64,000 bases of DNA from Hominenteromicrobium sp900549945 (GTDB lineage Bacteria > Bacillota > Clostridia > Oscillospirales > Acutalibacteraceae), in the NCBI GenBank assembly GCA_902472305.1, contig CABRNK010000001.1:62001-126000 (forward strand). Reading direction: 5' to 3'. The position numbers and the translations under genes were made by a program. Positions 7,521 through 16,914 of the stretch are shown here, piece after piece. The notes beneath the pieces were generated by a model that had not been told where the DNA came from, did not search any database, and was given only the letters and a program-made list of their open reading frames with translations. The number at the start of each line of letters is the position of its first letter. Positions within the stretch are counted from its first letter, which is position 1.

Positions 7521-8480
7521 GTGCAGAATCGACAGGAGATGCGGGCCGCGGGGCAGTACCCGTTTGAAATCCCGGTCGGGGGCGGGGCGGGAATCCCGGC
7601 CGTCCGCGTCGTCGGCGGCAGGCCCGGCAAAACGCTGGTGGTCACGGCCGGCGTGCACGGGGACGAATACGTGGCGGTGGAGGCGGTGCGGACGCTTCTG
7701 CGCGTGCTTCGGCCGGAATCGCTCGCCGGGCAGGTCATTTTCGTGCCGGTTGTGAACCGCGGCGGCTTTTACGCGGGCACATATCTCGTGCCGGAGGACG
7801 GGGAGAACCTGAACCGCTGCTTTCCGGGCGACCCGGCGGGCAGCATGACGCGCCGCATCGCGCACGCGCTCGAGCAGGCGCTGTATCCGCAGGCCGATTT
7901 CCTGCTGGATCTGCACAGCGGCAGCCCGTATGAAACGATGGAGCCGCTGGTCTTTTTCCCGGTCGGCGCGGGCGAGGCGGTTGAGAACGCGGTGCGGCCC
8001 GCGGCGCAGGGCCTTTCCCTCACGTACATGGTACAGTCGTATGCGCGGGACGGGCTCTATAGCTGGGCGGCGCAGCGCGGCATCCCGGCGATGCTGGTCG
8101 AGCGCGGCGGGGGCGGCAGGTGGAGCGCGGCGGAGGCCGAGGCCTGCCGGCGGAATATTCTGGAGACGATGGCCTTTCTCGGTATCTGTGCCGGCACGCC
8201 GAATGCGGCGGCGCCGCTGGAGATCTGCGACGCGCACTACGAGACGGCGGCGGAGCGGGGGTTCTGGTACTGCCGCAAAACGGCGGGCGAGCCCTTCCGG
8301 GCAGGCGAGCTGCTCGGGACGGTGGAGGATGAGACCGGCGCCGCCGTGCAGGCGCTCTATGCGCCGTTCGACGGGGTTGTGCTCTACAACACCCACGCGC
8401 TGGGCGCTGCGCCCGGCCTTCCCCTGATGGCTTACGGCCGCCCCTGTGCGGAACCCGGCGGCGATAAGCTGCCCCGATAA
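7521..8480 (+). CDS. Succinylglutamate desuccinylase/aspartoacylase-family zinc hydrolase
   Basis: 319-residue M14-like amidohydrolase of the AstE/AspA group, which removes acyl groups from amino acids or related amides. The GTG start at 7521 was chosen because AGAAAGGAG lies 7 bp upstream and the frame before it is non-coding in character. Zinc ligands are seen in GVHGDEYVAVEA (His and Glu) and DLHSGSP (His). The C-terminal part (TVEDETGAAVQAL ... DGVVLYNTHALG) is the small beta domain that follows the catalytic core in this family. It stands alone between a consensus promoter and a strong terminator. The exact substrate is unknown; N-acyl amino acid or peptide amide hydrolysis is the family expectation. 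Confidence 0.88.
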   Translation: MQNRQEMRAAGQYPFEIPVGGGAGIPAVRVVGGRPGKTLVVTAGVHGDEYVAVEAVRTLLRVLRPESLAGQVIFVPVVNRGGFYAGTYLVPEDGENLNRCFPGDPAGSMTRRIAHALEQALYPQADFLLDLHSGSPYETMEPLVFFPVGAGEAVENAVRPAAQGLSLTYMVQSYARDGLYSWAAQRGIPAMLVERGGGGRWSAAEAEACRRNILETMAFLGICAGTPNAAAPLEICDAHYETAAERGFWYCRKTAGEPFRAGELLGTVEDETGAAVQALYAPFDGVVLYNTHALGAAPGLPLMAYGRPCAEPGGDKLPR

Positions 8481-8495
8481 AAAAGAACATTGCGG

Positions 8496-8540
8496 AAACG
8501 CCCCTTGCTGCAGAAGGATAGCTGCGGCAAGGGGCGTTTT
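8496..8540 (+). terminator. Rho-independent terminator after the zinc hydrolase
   Basis: Inverted repeat AAACGCCCCTTGC ... GCAAGGGGCGTTT with an additional CTGCAG/GCTGCG step near the loop, followed by a short T-run. It can work in both directions and so may also end the glycosyltransferase transcript coming from the right. Confidence 0.88.
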
Positions 8541-8608
8541 GCGGATCGTCCGTTTTTTCAGAGGAATTTTTGCGGCGGGGCCGTTTGGCTTCGATTACGG
8601 CACCGCGC

Positions 8609-11600
8609 TCAGGCAAAGAACCAGGTCGGAAGCCATTCGAGCGCGTTCGCGTAATCCTGCGTCGTGAGCGTGCCGGTGAGGACCGGGTAAAAGACCGCGA
8701 AGAGAATCAGGTGCAGAGCGAGGAACGCGAGCATCGCGCTCTGCCCGGCCGTCAGCGCGACCACATGGCCGCGCACCGTGCGCGAGAAAATCGGATTTTG
8801 CAGGCGGGGCGAGCCGCAGAGGCGGCTGTAAGCCGAAAGCAGCGCGATCAAAAGGAACGGCACGGCGGTGAAGTAGTGGTAGACGAACGTGCAGCGCGGC
8901 ACGAGCACCCACGGCAGGTAGACCGCGAGGAAGCCGACCGCGGCGATAACCGCGGGCAGGGCGCGCTTTTTCACGGCGCTGACAAAGGCGTACACCATCG
9001 CCGGCACGCCCGCCCACCAGAACAGCGGGCTGCCGAGCACCGAGATCGTGCGCAGGCCGCCAGCGCCGTCGGCGTTGTAGTTGCCGTAGTACCAGACGTT
9101 CCGCACGTCGAACGGCCACTGGTACCAAGGCGACTCAAAGGTGTGCGTCGCCTGCAAGGTCGAGTGGTAATTGTACATGTGCGTCTGGTAGGCGAAAAAG
9201 CGCCCGAGCACGTCGTAGCGGTTGTGCGGCAGGAGCGTCAGCGGCAAAAACGCCGCGAAGTACACGGAGAACGGGATCAAAATGAAGAACAGGCAGCACC
9301 ACAGGCAGGTTTTGAGCGCCCTCTGCCAGAAGGCGGCCTGTGCTTCGTCGCGCTTTCTGGCGGAGAGCGACGAAAGCCCGAGCGCACGGTAGGTGAAAAC
9401 GAGCTTGCCGAAGAAGAGCACCGCGAGCCCGACCGCACCGTAGGCGACGGTCCATTTCGAGGCGACGCCGAGGCCCATGAACAGGCCGCTTAAAAAGAGC
9501 GGCGGCAGAATCTTTTTCCAGCCGTCGGCCATGAGGTCGGTTTGCAGGAAAACGAGCATCGCGTCGTACATCAGCAAGATGAAGAACACGGCGTAGGTGT
9601 CGATCGTCGCGATGCGCGTCTGCACGTAGTGCATAAAGTCGAAGGCGAAGAGCATCGTGCCGGCCGTGCAGAGGAATGTGGAGCCGAACAGCCGCTTTAA
9701 AAGGTGGTAGAGGATCGGCAGCATCAAAACGCCGAACAGCGTGCCCGTAAAGCGCCAGCCGAACGGGTTCATGCCGAACAGGCGGATGCCGGCCGAGATG
9801 ATCAGCTTGCCGAGCGTCGGGTGCGTGTTCTCGTACGGCTCTAGCCCGAGAATGTGCTCGTAGGCCGTGCGGGCGTGGTAGATCTCGTCGAAATACGTCG
9901 AGTTCATATAGCTCGGGTAGAGCGGCACGACATTCTGCTCGTCGGTCAGCGCGGAGGCCTCGCCGCGCACCGCCGTCAGCGTCGCGAAGCCGGTGCCGTC
10001 CGCCTTTTTGAGCGCGAACTCGTTGATCGCGAGGTCGTGGCAGGTCGGCGTGATGCGGATGTACTTGCCGGTCGCGAGCGCCGCAGCGCTCTTCCACGCG
10101 TAGACGCTGCCCTCCGTGTTGTCGAGCGCGGTGGTCCAGGTCTCGCCGTCGTCGGAGACCTCGACGAGCATCGAGACGCCGACGCGCTGGCCGACGCCGT
10201 CGTCGGCGGGGGCGATGCCCGGCAGGAAGTAGATTTCGCTGTAGGCGTCCTCGGTGGAGAAGATCACGCTCTCGCCGTTTTCGGGCGTCCACGTCGTGTT
10301 CGCGGTCTGGTGGTCGCCGAGGTTCCAGAAGGCCACGAGCCCGTAAGCCAGCGTGACCGCGCACACGAGGAAAACATCGGTGCGCGTGAAACGCACGCTG
10401 CGGCCCTCTGCGGTGAGCAGCGGGGAGTCCGGTGCGCCGGACGGCGCGGCTTTTCCGCCTGAAACGGGCTTTTCCCGCCGCGGCAGGTTAAGGGGCGCCG
10501 GGGCCTTTTTCGCGAGGAAAACACGCCACACGGCGTAGAGCGTGTAGCCGTACATCAGGATGTGCGCGAGCGAGAGCAGGAGGATCTGCGGCGCAGTCGG
10601 CTCAATGTAGGCGTTGTTGAGGTAGAGCACGTAGGCGACGTTCAGAAAATGGAAGAACGAAGTGCCCGCGAAGCTGACGAGGAAGCGCCTGTCCTTCGTG
10701 AAAACATAGGTCAGAAGCAGGCTGAGAAGCACGGGGTAGAGGTAGCGCTCGTGCATCTTGACGCAGAAGATGTACACCGTGAACATCAGGACGGCGGGGC
10801 AGGCGAACAGCGCCTCCTTCCGCTTCGCTTTCAGCATCAGAATGCCGGAAAGCAGCACGGCGAGCGGCACGCCGAACTGGAGCCACACGCTGCTTTCAGG
10901 CAGCGCCGCCCAGTTGAGCCCGAACAGCGCCCAGATGTTGTAGGCGTTGATCGTGTAGTAGGCGTAATAGTCCATCGTGCCGGTATACAGGTCGATGAGC
11001 TTCGTAAAGTCCCAGTCGCGGATGAAGGGCGCGGAGAGCACGAGGATCGCCGCGAGCGCGATGACCGGCCCGAGAATCAGGTTTTTCCAGTCGCGCCGGC
11101 GGATGACCCAGAAGATCAGCATCGGCGCAAAAATCAGCATCTGCGGCTTCGAGAGCACGCCGAGGCCGTAGACGAGCGCCGCGGCGGGCGTGTGGTTCCG
11201 CCAGAGCAGCAGCGCCGTCCAGAGCAGCAGGAGCGCGCAGAAGCTGTCGGCCTGCCCCCACACGGCCGAGTTGATGATGACGGCCGGGCAGAACAGGTAG
11301 GCGGCCGAGACGAACAGCGCCCCGTTTTCGCCGAGCTTTTTGCGCGCGAGCGCCCAGACGATCGCCGCCGTGCCGATGTCGGAGAGGATCGGCACAATTT
11401 TTACGAGCAGCGTCGCACCCTGCGCGTAGTCCGGAATAAAGAACAGCCGGCGGAAAAACTCGGTCAGATACAGGAGATAGAGATAGCCCGGCGGGTAGTC
11501 GAGAAAGAAATCGCTGTAATACATGCCAGAGAAGCCGACCTCGTGGGTGTAGTAGCCCCACGCTTTAAAGCAGGCGATGTCGGCGTCGAAGCCGTTGATG

Positions 11601-11782
11601 CTGTAGCCGAGAATTAGCCGCAGCACGAGCGCCGCCGCGAGAACGGTGCAGAAAACGGGCGCGGCCGGAAGGCCGAAAAGCGGCCGGCACTGCGGCGCGC
11701 CGCCCTCGGCCGCGGGCACGCGGAAGCCGAGCCACAGCACGGCGGCGAGGAATGCGGCGGAAAGCAGAATCTGTATGGTCAT
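8609..11782 (-). CDS. Double GT-C membrane glycosyltransferase (PMT-type C-terminal half)
   Basis: 1057-residue polytopic enzyme expected to use polyprenyl-phosphate sugars outside the membrane. The N-terminal half (about 1-430) is a GT-C module with an early FDADIACFKAW acidic motif and about ten membrane helices. Residues of about 470-620 hold a soluble beta-rich insert (DDGETWTTALD ... KYIRITPTCHDLAINEFAL) that looks like a discoidin/F5-8C-type sandwich. The C-terminal half is a protein O-mannosyltransferase-like module with FDEIYHART and ENTHPTLGKLI, the acidic and His motifs of PMT enzymes, and ends in PMT-type helices. It is thus two GT-C enzymes in one chain. It stands alone behind a minus-strand promoter at 11872-11900. 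Acceptor and sugar are unknown. Confidence 0.85.
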   Translation of the reverse strand: MTIQILLSAAFLAAVLWLGFRVPAAEGGAPQCRPLFGLPAAPVFCTVLAAALVLRLILGYSINGFDADIACFKAWGYYTHEVGFSGMYYSDFFLDYPPGYLYLLYLTEFFRRLFFIPDYAQGATLLVKIVPILSDIGTAAIVWALARKKLGENGALFVSAAYLFCPAVIINSAVWGQADSFCALLLLWTALLLWRNHTPAAALVYGLGVLSKPQMLIFAPMLIFWVIRRRDWKNLILGPVIALAAILVLSAPFIRDWDFTKLIDLYTGTMDYYAYYTINAYNIWALFGLNWAALPESSVWLQFGVPLAVLLSGILMLKAKRKEALFACPAVLMFTVYIFCVKMHERYLYPVLLSLLLTYVFTKDRRFLVSFAGTSFFHFLNVAYVLYLNNAYIEPTAPQILLLSLAHILMYGYTLYAVWRVFLAKKAPAPLNLPRREKPVSGGKAAPSGAPDSPLLTAEGRSVRFTRTDVFLVCAVTLAYGLVAFWNLGDHQTANTTWTPENGESVIFSTEDAYSEIYFLPGIAPADDGVGQRVGVSMLVEVSDDGETWTTALDNTEGSVYAWKSAAALATGKYIRITPTCHDLAINEFALKKADGTGFATLTAVRGEASALTDEQNVVPLYPSYMNSTYFDEIYHARTAYEHILGLEPYENTHPTLGKLIISAGIRLFGMNPFGWRFTGTLFGVLMLPILYHLLKRLFGSTFLCTAGTMLFAFDFMHYVQTRIATIDTYAVFFILLMYDAMLVFLQTDLMADGWKKILPPLFLSGLFMGLGVASKWTVAYGAVGLAVLFFGKLVFTYRALGLSSLSARKRDEAQAAFWQRALKTCLWCCLFFILIPFSVYFAAFLPLTLLPHNRYDVLGRFFAYQTHMYNYHSTLQATHTFESPWYQWPFDVRNVWYYGNYNADGAGGLRTISVLGSPLFWWAGVPAMVYAFVSAVKKRALPAVIAAVGFLAVYLPWVLVPRCTFVYHYFTAVPFLLIALLSAYSRLCGSPRLQNPIFSRTVRGHVVALTAGQSAMLAFLALHLILFAVFYPVLTGTLTTQDYANALEWLPTWFFA

Positions 11783-11871
11783 AGGCGGAATATCCTTTCC
11801 ATTTTATTTGCAAATTTGACTTGACCGGGCACCAAATATACGGTAAGCTTGTGTTGAGACTGCATGGGTTC

Positions 11872-11900
11872 AGTATAGCATACGGACGAAAGCGGTTCAA
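11872..11900 (-). promoter_or_regulatory. Sigma-A promoter for the GT-C gene
   Basis: Minus-strand TTGAAC, 17-bp spacer, TATACT, giving a leader of about 80 nt before the glycosyltransferase ATG. I see no equally good promoter for the divergent lacZ gene in the 254-bp gap. Confidence 0.72.
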
Positions 11901-12036
11901 CTCAAAATTTTAGGGGCAGAGCGCTGCGCCCTGCGCGCCGCGCCGCAGAAGAGAGGCTCCGCCGCAGCCGGCAAGGACCGTGCCGCGGCGGTGAAAATAG
12001 ATCAGCCGTAAATTTCAGAACGGAGTGTGTATTGCA

Positions 12037-15015
12037 ATGGAATTTAAGAAAATGCACGAAAACCCGGCGGTGCTGCACGTCGGCACCTGCCCGCCCCGCA
12101 GCTACTACCTGCCCAAGGCGCCCGGCGACGAGGCGGAATCCTCGCGCGTCTGCTCGCTGAACGGCACGTGGTCGTTCCGCTATTTCGACTCGTTCCTCGA
12201 TGTTTTTCCCGACGGCATGGAGGCGGACATCTGCTTTGACGAGGACGACATGGACGAGATCGAGGTGCCCTCCTGCTGGCAGAACGCCGGCTACGACCGC
12301 CACATGTACACGAACATCCGCTACCCGATTCCGTTTGACCCGCCCTTTGTGCCGGACGAGAACCCCTGCGGCCTGTACCTGCGCCGCTTTGAGGTGAGTG
12401 CCGAGGACAAAAAGCTGCGCACCTACCTGAATTTTGAGGGCGTGGATTCCTGCTTCTACCTGTGGGTGAACGAGCAGTTTGCGGGCTACAGCCAGGTTTC
12501 GCACTCGACGAGCGAATTCGACGTGACCGACCTGCTTATCGAAGGCGAGAACACCGTGGCGGTGCTCGTGCTCAAGTGGTGCGACGGCACGTATCTCGAG
12601 GATCAGGACAAGCTGCGCATGAGCGGCATTTTCCGCGGCGTGTACCTCATCAGCCGCCCGGAAAGCCACGTCCGCGACTTTTTTGTAAAAACGGAGCTGA
12701 ACGGCGATTTTTCAAAGGCTGTGATCCGCGTGGAAACCGAGCTGTGCGGCAGGCCGGAGCTTACGTCGGCGCTGTACGCGCCGGGCGGCGAGCTGGTGCA
12801 GATCGTTTCCGGCGAGAACCCGGTGTTCACGGTGGAGCGCCCGCTGCTCTGGAACGCGGAGGACCCGTACCAGTACACGCTGCGCATCACGGCGCCGGAC
12901 GAGGTGATCGAGCAGAAGATCGGCGTTTCGAAGATCGAGATCCGCGCGGGCGTTCTGTACTTCAACGGCGTGAAGATCAAGCTGCGCGGCGTGAACCGCC
13001 ACGACAGCGACCCCGTGACCGGCTACACGATCAGCCGCGAGCAGGCGAAGCGCGACCTCATCCTGATGAAGCAGCACAACATCAACGCCGTGCGCACGAG
13101 CCACTACCCGAACGCCCCGTGGTTTTTGCAGCTTTGCAGCGAATACGGCTTCTATGTGATCGCCGAGGCGGACATCGAGAGCCACGGCGCCTCAATGCAG
13201 ACCGGCGCGCACGGCATGGACGAATATGCCGACGTCGCGCTGAACCCGATTTTCGATAAGGCGATCCTCGACCGCATCCAGCGCAGCGTGATCCGCGACA
13301 AGAACAACGCCTGCGTGCTGATGTGGTCCTACGGCAACGAAAGCGGCTGGGGCCCGTCGTTTGAAAAGGCCGGCGCGTGGGTGAAATCGTACGACCCGAG
13401 CCGCCTGACGCACTACGAGAACACGTATTACGACGCGCGCGGCCACAAGAACGACCTCTCCTCGCTCGATACGGTCAGCCGCATGTACCCGGCGCCCGAG
13501 TGGATCGAGGAATACTTTGCGGACTCGAAGAACACGCAGCCGCTCGTGCTGTGCGAGTATATCCACGCGATGGGCAACGGCCCCGGCGACGCCGAGCAGT
13601 ATCAGCAGCTTATCATGAAGCACGACGGCTTCATGGGCGGTTTCGTCTGGGAGTGGTGCGACCACGCGGTGTACGGCGGCACGACGCCCGACAACCGCGA
13701 CATCTTCCGCTACGGCGGCGATTTCGGCGAGTTCCCGCACGACGGCAACTTCTGCATGGACGGCCTCGTCTACCCGGACCGCACGCCGCACACGGGCCTT
13801 CTGGAATTTAAGAACGTGATCCGCCCGGTGCGCGCCGAGCTGACCGACGCGAAGACCGCGGAGATCCGCCTGACAAATTACCGCGATTTCACGAACACCG
13901 ACGAATTCCTGATGATCTCGTGGGAAATCCAGCAGGACGGCGAGACGACGGCCTGCGGCGTGCTCGACGACATCGCGATTCCCCCGCACGAGAGCGGTGT
14001 GATCCGCCTGAACGGCGAGGTGCCCGAGACGGGCGACGTGACGATCCTTCTGAACTACAGCGCGAAAAAGGACGACAGCGTCTTTTTCCCGCGGGGCCAT
14101 GCGCTCGGCTTCGACCAGCTCATCGTGTCCCGCGCGGCGCGCGGCGAGGCGGCGCTCGTGCCGGGCGGCGTGCAGGCCGTGGAGGACGGGCGGCGCATCA
14201 CGGTCAGCGGCCCGGATTTCCGCTATGTGTTCTCGAAAACGACCGGCGTATTTGAGAGCCTCGTCAAGAGCAACGCCTCCGTGATGACGCGCCCGATGAC
14301 ATGGAACACCTACCGCGCGCCGACCGACAACGACCAGTATGTCGATGCGGACTGGAAGAAAATCGGCTACGACTGCCCGAGCGTCAAGGTGTACGACTGC
14401 GGCTGCACCGTGGAAAACGGCGTGGCGGCGATCACCTGCGCGCTGGGCCTCGCGGCCGTGTACCGCCGGCCGTTCCTCAGGCTCGAGTGCCGGTTTGAGA
14501 TCGACGGCACAGGCCGCATCCGTGCAGAAATCGACGGCACGCGCGACACGGAGCTGGTTTTCCTGCCGCGCTTCGGCCTTCGGATGTTCCTGCCGAAGAC
14601 GTTCAGCACGGCGGAGTATTTCGGCTACGGGCCGTATGAATCCTACTGCGACAAGCATCAGGCCTCGTACCTCGGCCGCTTCGCACAGCGCGCCGACGAT
14701 CTCTTTGAGGACTACGTGAAGCCGCAGGAGAACGGAAGCCGCTTCGGCTGCAAGTCCGTCACCGTTACGGACGGCGCAGGCGCGGTGACCGTGACGAGCC
14801 CCGCCGATTTCTCGTTTAACCTTTCCGCCTACACGCAGGAGGAGCTTGCCGGAAAGAAGCACAACTACGAGCTCACGGAGAGCCCGGACATGGTGTTCTG
14901 CTTCGATTACAAGATGAGCGGCGTCGGCTCGAACAGCTGCGGCCCGCAGCTCACAAAGGCCATGCGCCTCGACGAGGAAAAGCTCGCGTTCCGCTTCGAC
15001 CTCACCGTGGAATAA
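12037..15015 (+). CDS. lacZ: Beta-galactosidase, glycoside hydrolase family 2
   Basis: 992-residue GH2 enzyme cleaving beta-galactosides such as lactose or plant galactosides; no signal peptide is seen, so it is cytoplasmic. The order is sugar-binding jelly roll, Ig-like domain, TIM barrel and C-terminal beta-sandwich (small chain of LacZ). The acid/base is Glu435 (YGNESGWG) and the nucleophile is Glu507 (LCEYIHAMGN). The signature NxxRxxHYPN (AVRTSHYPNAP) is present. ATG at 12037 has GGAG 11 bases upstream; a GTG at 12025 is in frame but overlaps that site. The length matches E. coli LacZ. No transporter lies next to it. A 118-residue lipoprotein gene follows after 85 bp. Confidence 0.95.
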   Translation: MEFKKMHENPAVLHVGTCPPRSYYLPKAPGDEAESSRVCSLNGTWSFRYFDSFLDVFPDGMEADICFDEDDMDEIEVPSCWQNAGYDRHMYTNIRYPIPFDPPFVPDENPCGLYLRRFEVSAEDKKLRTYLNFEGVDSCFYLWVNEQFAGYSQVSHSTSEFDVTDLLIEGENTVAVLVLKWCDGTYLEDQDKLRMSGIFRGVYLISRPESHVRDFFVKTELNGDFSKAVIRVETELCGRPELTSALYAPGGELVQIVSGENPVFTVERPLLWNAEDPYQYTLRITAPDEVIEQKIGVSKIEIRAGVLYFNGVKIKLRGVNRHDSDPVTGYTISREQAKRDLILMKQHNINAVRTSHYPNAPWFLQLCSEYGFYVIAEADIESHGASMQTGAHGMDEYADVALNPIFDKAILDRIQRSVIRDKNNACVLMWSYGNESGWGPSFEKAGAWVKSYDPSRLTHYENTYYDARGHKNDLSSLDTVSRMYPAPEWIEEYFADSKNTQPLVLCEYIHAMGNGPGDAEQYQQLIMKHDGFMGGFVWEWCDHAVYGGTTPDNRDIFRYGGDFGEFPHDGNFCMDGLVYPDRTPHTGLLEFKNVIRPVRAELTDAKTAEIRLTNYRDFTNTDEFLMISWEIQQDGETTACGVLDDIAIPPHESGVIRLNGEVPETGDVTILLNYSAKKDDSVFFPRGHALGFDQLIVSRAARGEAALVPGGVQAVEDGRRITVSGPDFRYVFSKTTGVFESLVKSNASVMTRPMTWNTYRAPTDNDQYVDADWKKIGYDCPSVKVYDCGCTVENGVAAITCALGLAAVYRRPFLRLECRFEIDGTGRIRAEIDGTRDTELVFLPRFGLRMFLPKTFSTAEYFGYGPYESYCDKHQASYLGRFAQRADDLFEDYVKPQENGSRFGCKSVTVTDGAGAVTVTSPADFSFNLSAYTQEELAGKKHNYELTESPDMVFCFDYKMSGVGSNSCGPQLTKAMRLDEEKLAFRFDLTVE

Positions 15016-15100
15016 CCGAATGATTTCGCCGCACCGTGCGCCCGCCGTATGGTGCGGCCTGTTCGATTTTGAATTTGCGGCGATAAAGGAGGCGGACGGC

Positions 15101-15457
15101 GTGAAACGAAAACTTTCGGCCTGCCTGCTGGCGGCGCTCCTGCTCTGCGGCCTTGCGGCCTGCGCAGAGGCGGTCAAAAGCCCGCTGGAGAGATCGAAGA
15201 TCGCCGAGGCGTATGCCGAAGCGTGCTTTGCGGCGCGCATGGAGGCGCAGGGCGCCAGCGATTATACGATCACGAGCACGACGCAGGCGAAAAGCGGCGG
15301 CGATCCGGATCTGTATCAGATCTTGATCGACTACAGCGAAGGCGGCGCGGCACGGACGTACAGCTATGTGCTGCGGCTCGAGGGGGAAGCGGTCGTGCAG
15401 GTCGGCGGGGGCACCGTCGAGGAGATGACGGCGCTGCTCATCGCAGAAGCGGGTTAA
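15101..15457 (+). CDS. Small lipoprotein of unknown function
   Basis: 118-residue protein that I do not recognise as a named family. The GTG start is preceded by AAAGGAGG at ideal spacing. The N-terminus is a lipoprotein signal peptide: VKRK, a hydrophobic core, then the lipobox LAAC with Cys24 as the expected lipidated residue. The mature part is a small alpha/beta domain (SKIAEAYAEACF ... DPDLYQILIDYSEGGAARTYSYVLRL) that resembles a cystatin- or PepSY-sized fold, but that is only an impression. It lies between lacZ and araR and may be co-transcribed with lacZ. Confidence 0.8.
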   Translation: MKRKLSACLLAALLLCGLAACAEAVKSPLERSKIAEAYAEACFAARMEAQGASDYTITSTTQAKSGGDPDLYQILIDYSEGGAARTYSYVLRLEGEAVVQVGGGTVEEMTALLIAEAG

Positions 15458-15495
15458 AATTCCTGAATTTATAATCAAAATAGAAAGAGAACCGG

Positions 15496-15549
15496 ACCGT
15501 ACAATTTTTTGTGAAAATGCGTTTTTTCGCTTGCAAAAGGTTGTACGGT
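15496..15549. promoter_or_regulatory. Paired AraR-type operator half-sites upstream of araR
   Basis: ACCGTACAA at 15496-15504 is the exact inverted repeat of TTGTACGGT at 15541-15549, with centres 45 bp apart. Each carries the TTGTAC core of AraR operators. The promoter-proximal copy sits inside the spacer of the araR promoter, as expected for autorepression. In Bacillus subtilis AraR binds pairs of spaced operators cooperatively; the same arrangement is inferred here. Confidence 0.7.
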
Positions 15550-15559
15550 TTTTTATAAT
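15531..15559 (+). promoter_or_regulatory. Sigma-A promoter of araR
   Basis: TTGCAA, 17-bp spacer, TATAAT, about 100 bp upstream of the araR ATG. The spacer contains TTGTACGG, the promoter-proximal AraR half-site. Confidence 0.82.
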
Positions 15560-15660
15560 AGAGTTGTATAGACAAATCGGCAGCCGGGGCGGAGAACCGC
15601 ACGCTTCGGCACGACCGCGCGCCGCCGCAGGCGCGGGGCGCGGGGAAAGGGAGTAGAGGC

Positions 15661-16749
15661 ATGGCGGACACGGAAAGAAAAACGGCGAAGTACCGTTTTC
15701 TGGTGGAGACCATCAAGGAAAAAATCAGGGGCGGCGCATACGCGCCGGGCGAGCGGATGGAATCGGAGAACCGGCTTTCGGAGGAATTCGGCTACAGCCG
15801 CCAGACCGTGCGGCAGGCGCTCTCCGTTTTGGAGCGCGAGGGGCTGATCGAGCGCCGCCGCGGCAGCGGCACATACATCAGCAGCGAAAGCCGCAGGCCG
15901 CCGCGCGGCAGCAATGTGGCCATCGTTACGACGTATATCTCAGACTATATCTTCCCGACGATCATCCGCGGCATTGAGGAGACGCTGACCGGCGCGGGCT
16001 ACAGCCTGACGCTCGGCGTGACGAACAACCACGTCGAGGACGAGGGCCGTATTTTACAGTCGCTGATCAGCCGAAAGATCGACGGCGTGATCGTGGAGGG
16101 CACGAAAACGGCGTTTCCGAACCCGAATGTGGAGCTTTACCGCAAGCTTGAAAAGATGGGCGTGCCGGTCGTCTTTTTCAACAGCTATTACCGCGACCTC
16201 CCGAATGCCGTCTACGTCGTGACCGACGACAAAAAGGCCGGGCGGCAGGCCGTGGAGCTGCTGCTCACGAAAGGCTGCCGCAGGCTCGGCGGCGTGTTTA
16301 AATCGGACGACACGCAGGGCCACGGGCGCTACGCGGGCTTTTCGGAGGGGCTGATCCGCAACGGCTGCTCGATCGGCGACGACTGCGTCGTGTGGTACAC
16401 CACGGCGGAGCGCAGCCGGCTCTTCCGCCCGGACAACCGCGATTACATGTTCGAGCGGCTGCGCGGCTGCGACGGCATCGTCTGCTACAACGACCAGATC
16501 GCCTACGGCGTGATCGACCTCTTGACGAGCCGCGGCGTGCGCGTGCCCGAGGATGTGCTCGTCGTCGGCTTTGACAACTCGAGCATTTCCGAGTATTCGC
16601 CGGTGAAGATTACCTCGTTCGCGCACCCGAAGGACGAGATGGGGCGCATCGCGGCGAACAAGCTCATCAACATGCTGCGCGGCACCGAGCCGGAATACCC
16701 GCTCGTACTCGATATGCCGCTCTTTGAAAAGCAATCGACCGCGCGGTGA
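15661..16749 (+). CDS. araR: AraR-type arabinose-responsive repressor (GntR/LacI hybrid)
   Basis: 362-residue transcription factor with a GntR winged helix at about 8-75 (GGAYAPGERMESENRLSEEF, SRQTVRQALSVLEREGLIE). A LacI-type periplasmic-binding-like sensor follows at about 85-362 (NVAIVTTYISDYIFPTIIRG ... VVGFDNSSISEYS). This domain mix is the signature of AraR, which releases DNA on binding L-arabinose. ATG at 15661 follows AAAGGGAGTAG. Its own promoter carries TTGTAC half-sites, and a palindromic TTGTACGTACAG lies at the promoter of the arabinofuranosidase gene 18 kb away in this window, so it most likely controls both. No araA, araB or araD gene is seen here. Confidence 0.9.
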   Translation: MADTERKTAKYRFLVETIKEKIRGGAYAPGERMESENRLSEEFGYSRQTVRQALSVLEREGLIERRRGSGTYISSESRRPPRGSNVAIVTTYISDYIFPTIIRGIEETLTGAGYSLTLGVTNNHVEDEGRILQSLISRKIDGVIVEGTKTAFPNPNVELYRKLEKMGVPVVFFNSYYRDLPNAVYVVTDDKKAGRQAVELLLTKGCRRLGGVFKSDDTQGHGRYAGFSEGLIRNGCSIGDDCVVWYTTAERSRLFRPDNRDYMFERLRGCDGIVCYNDQIAYGVIDLLTSRGVRVPEDVLVVGFDNSSISEYSPVKITSFAHPKDEMGRIAANKLINMLRGTEPEYPLVLDMPLFEKQSTAR

Positions 16750-16758
16750 GCGGGGCAT

Positions 16759-16787
16759 TTGGCCGCAAAGTGTTTCAGGATTATAAT
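16759..16787 (+). promoter_or_regulatory. Candidate promoter for the methyltransferase
   Basis: TTGGCC, 17-bp spacer, TATAAT, just after araR and 128 bp upstream of the chosen TTG start. The transcript would include an 18-codon reading frame starting at 16830 behind GAAAGGA, which may be a leader peptide or a gene remnant. Confidence 0.5.
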
Positions 16788-16914
16788 GCTTTGGCGCTGT
16801 AATAGATTTTACCGAAAGGAATGAAAAACATGAAAAGCACAGTATGGAAAGCATTCACACGAAACCGGAGGGTGAATGGAATCTGAGCCCTCCAATCCAT
16901 CAGGAGGAAGAATT

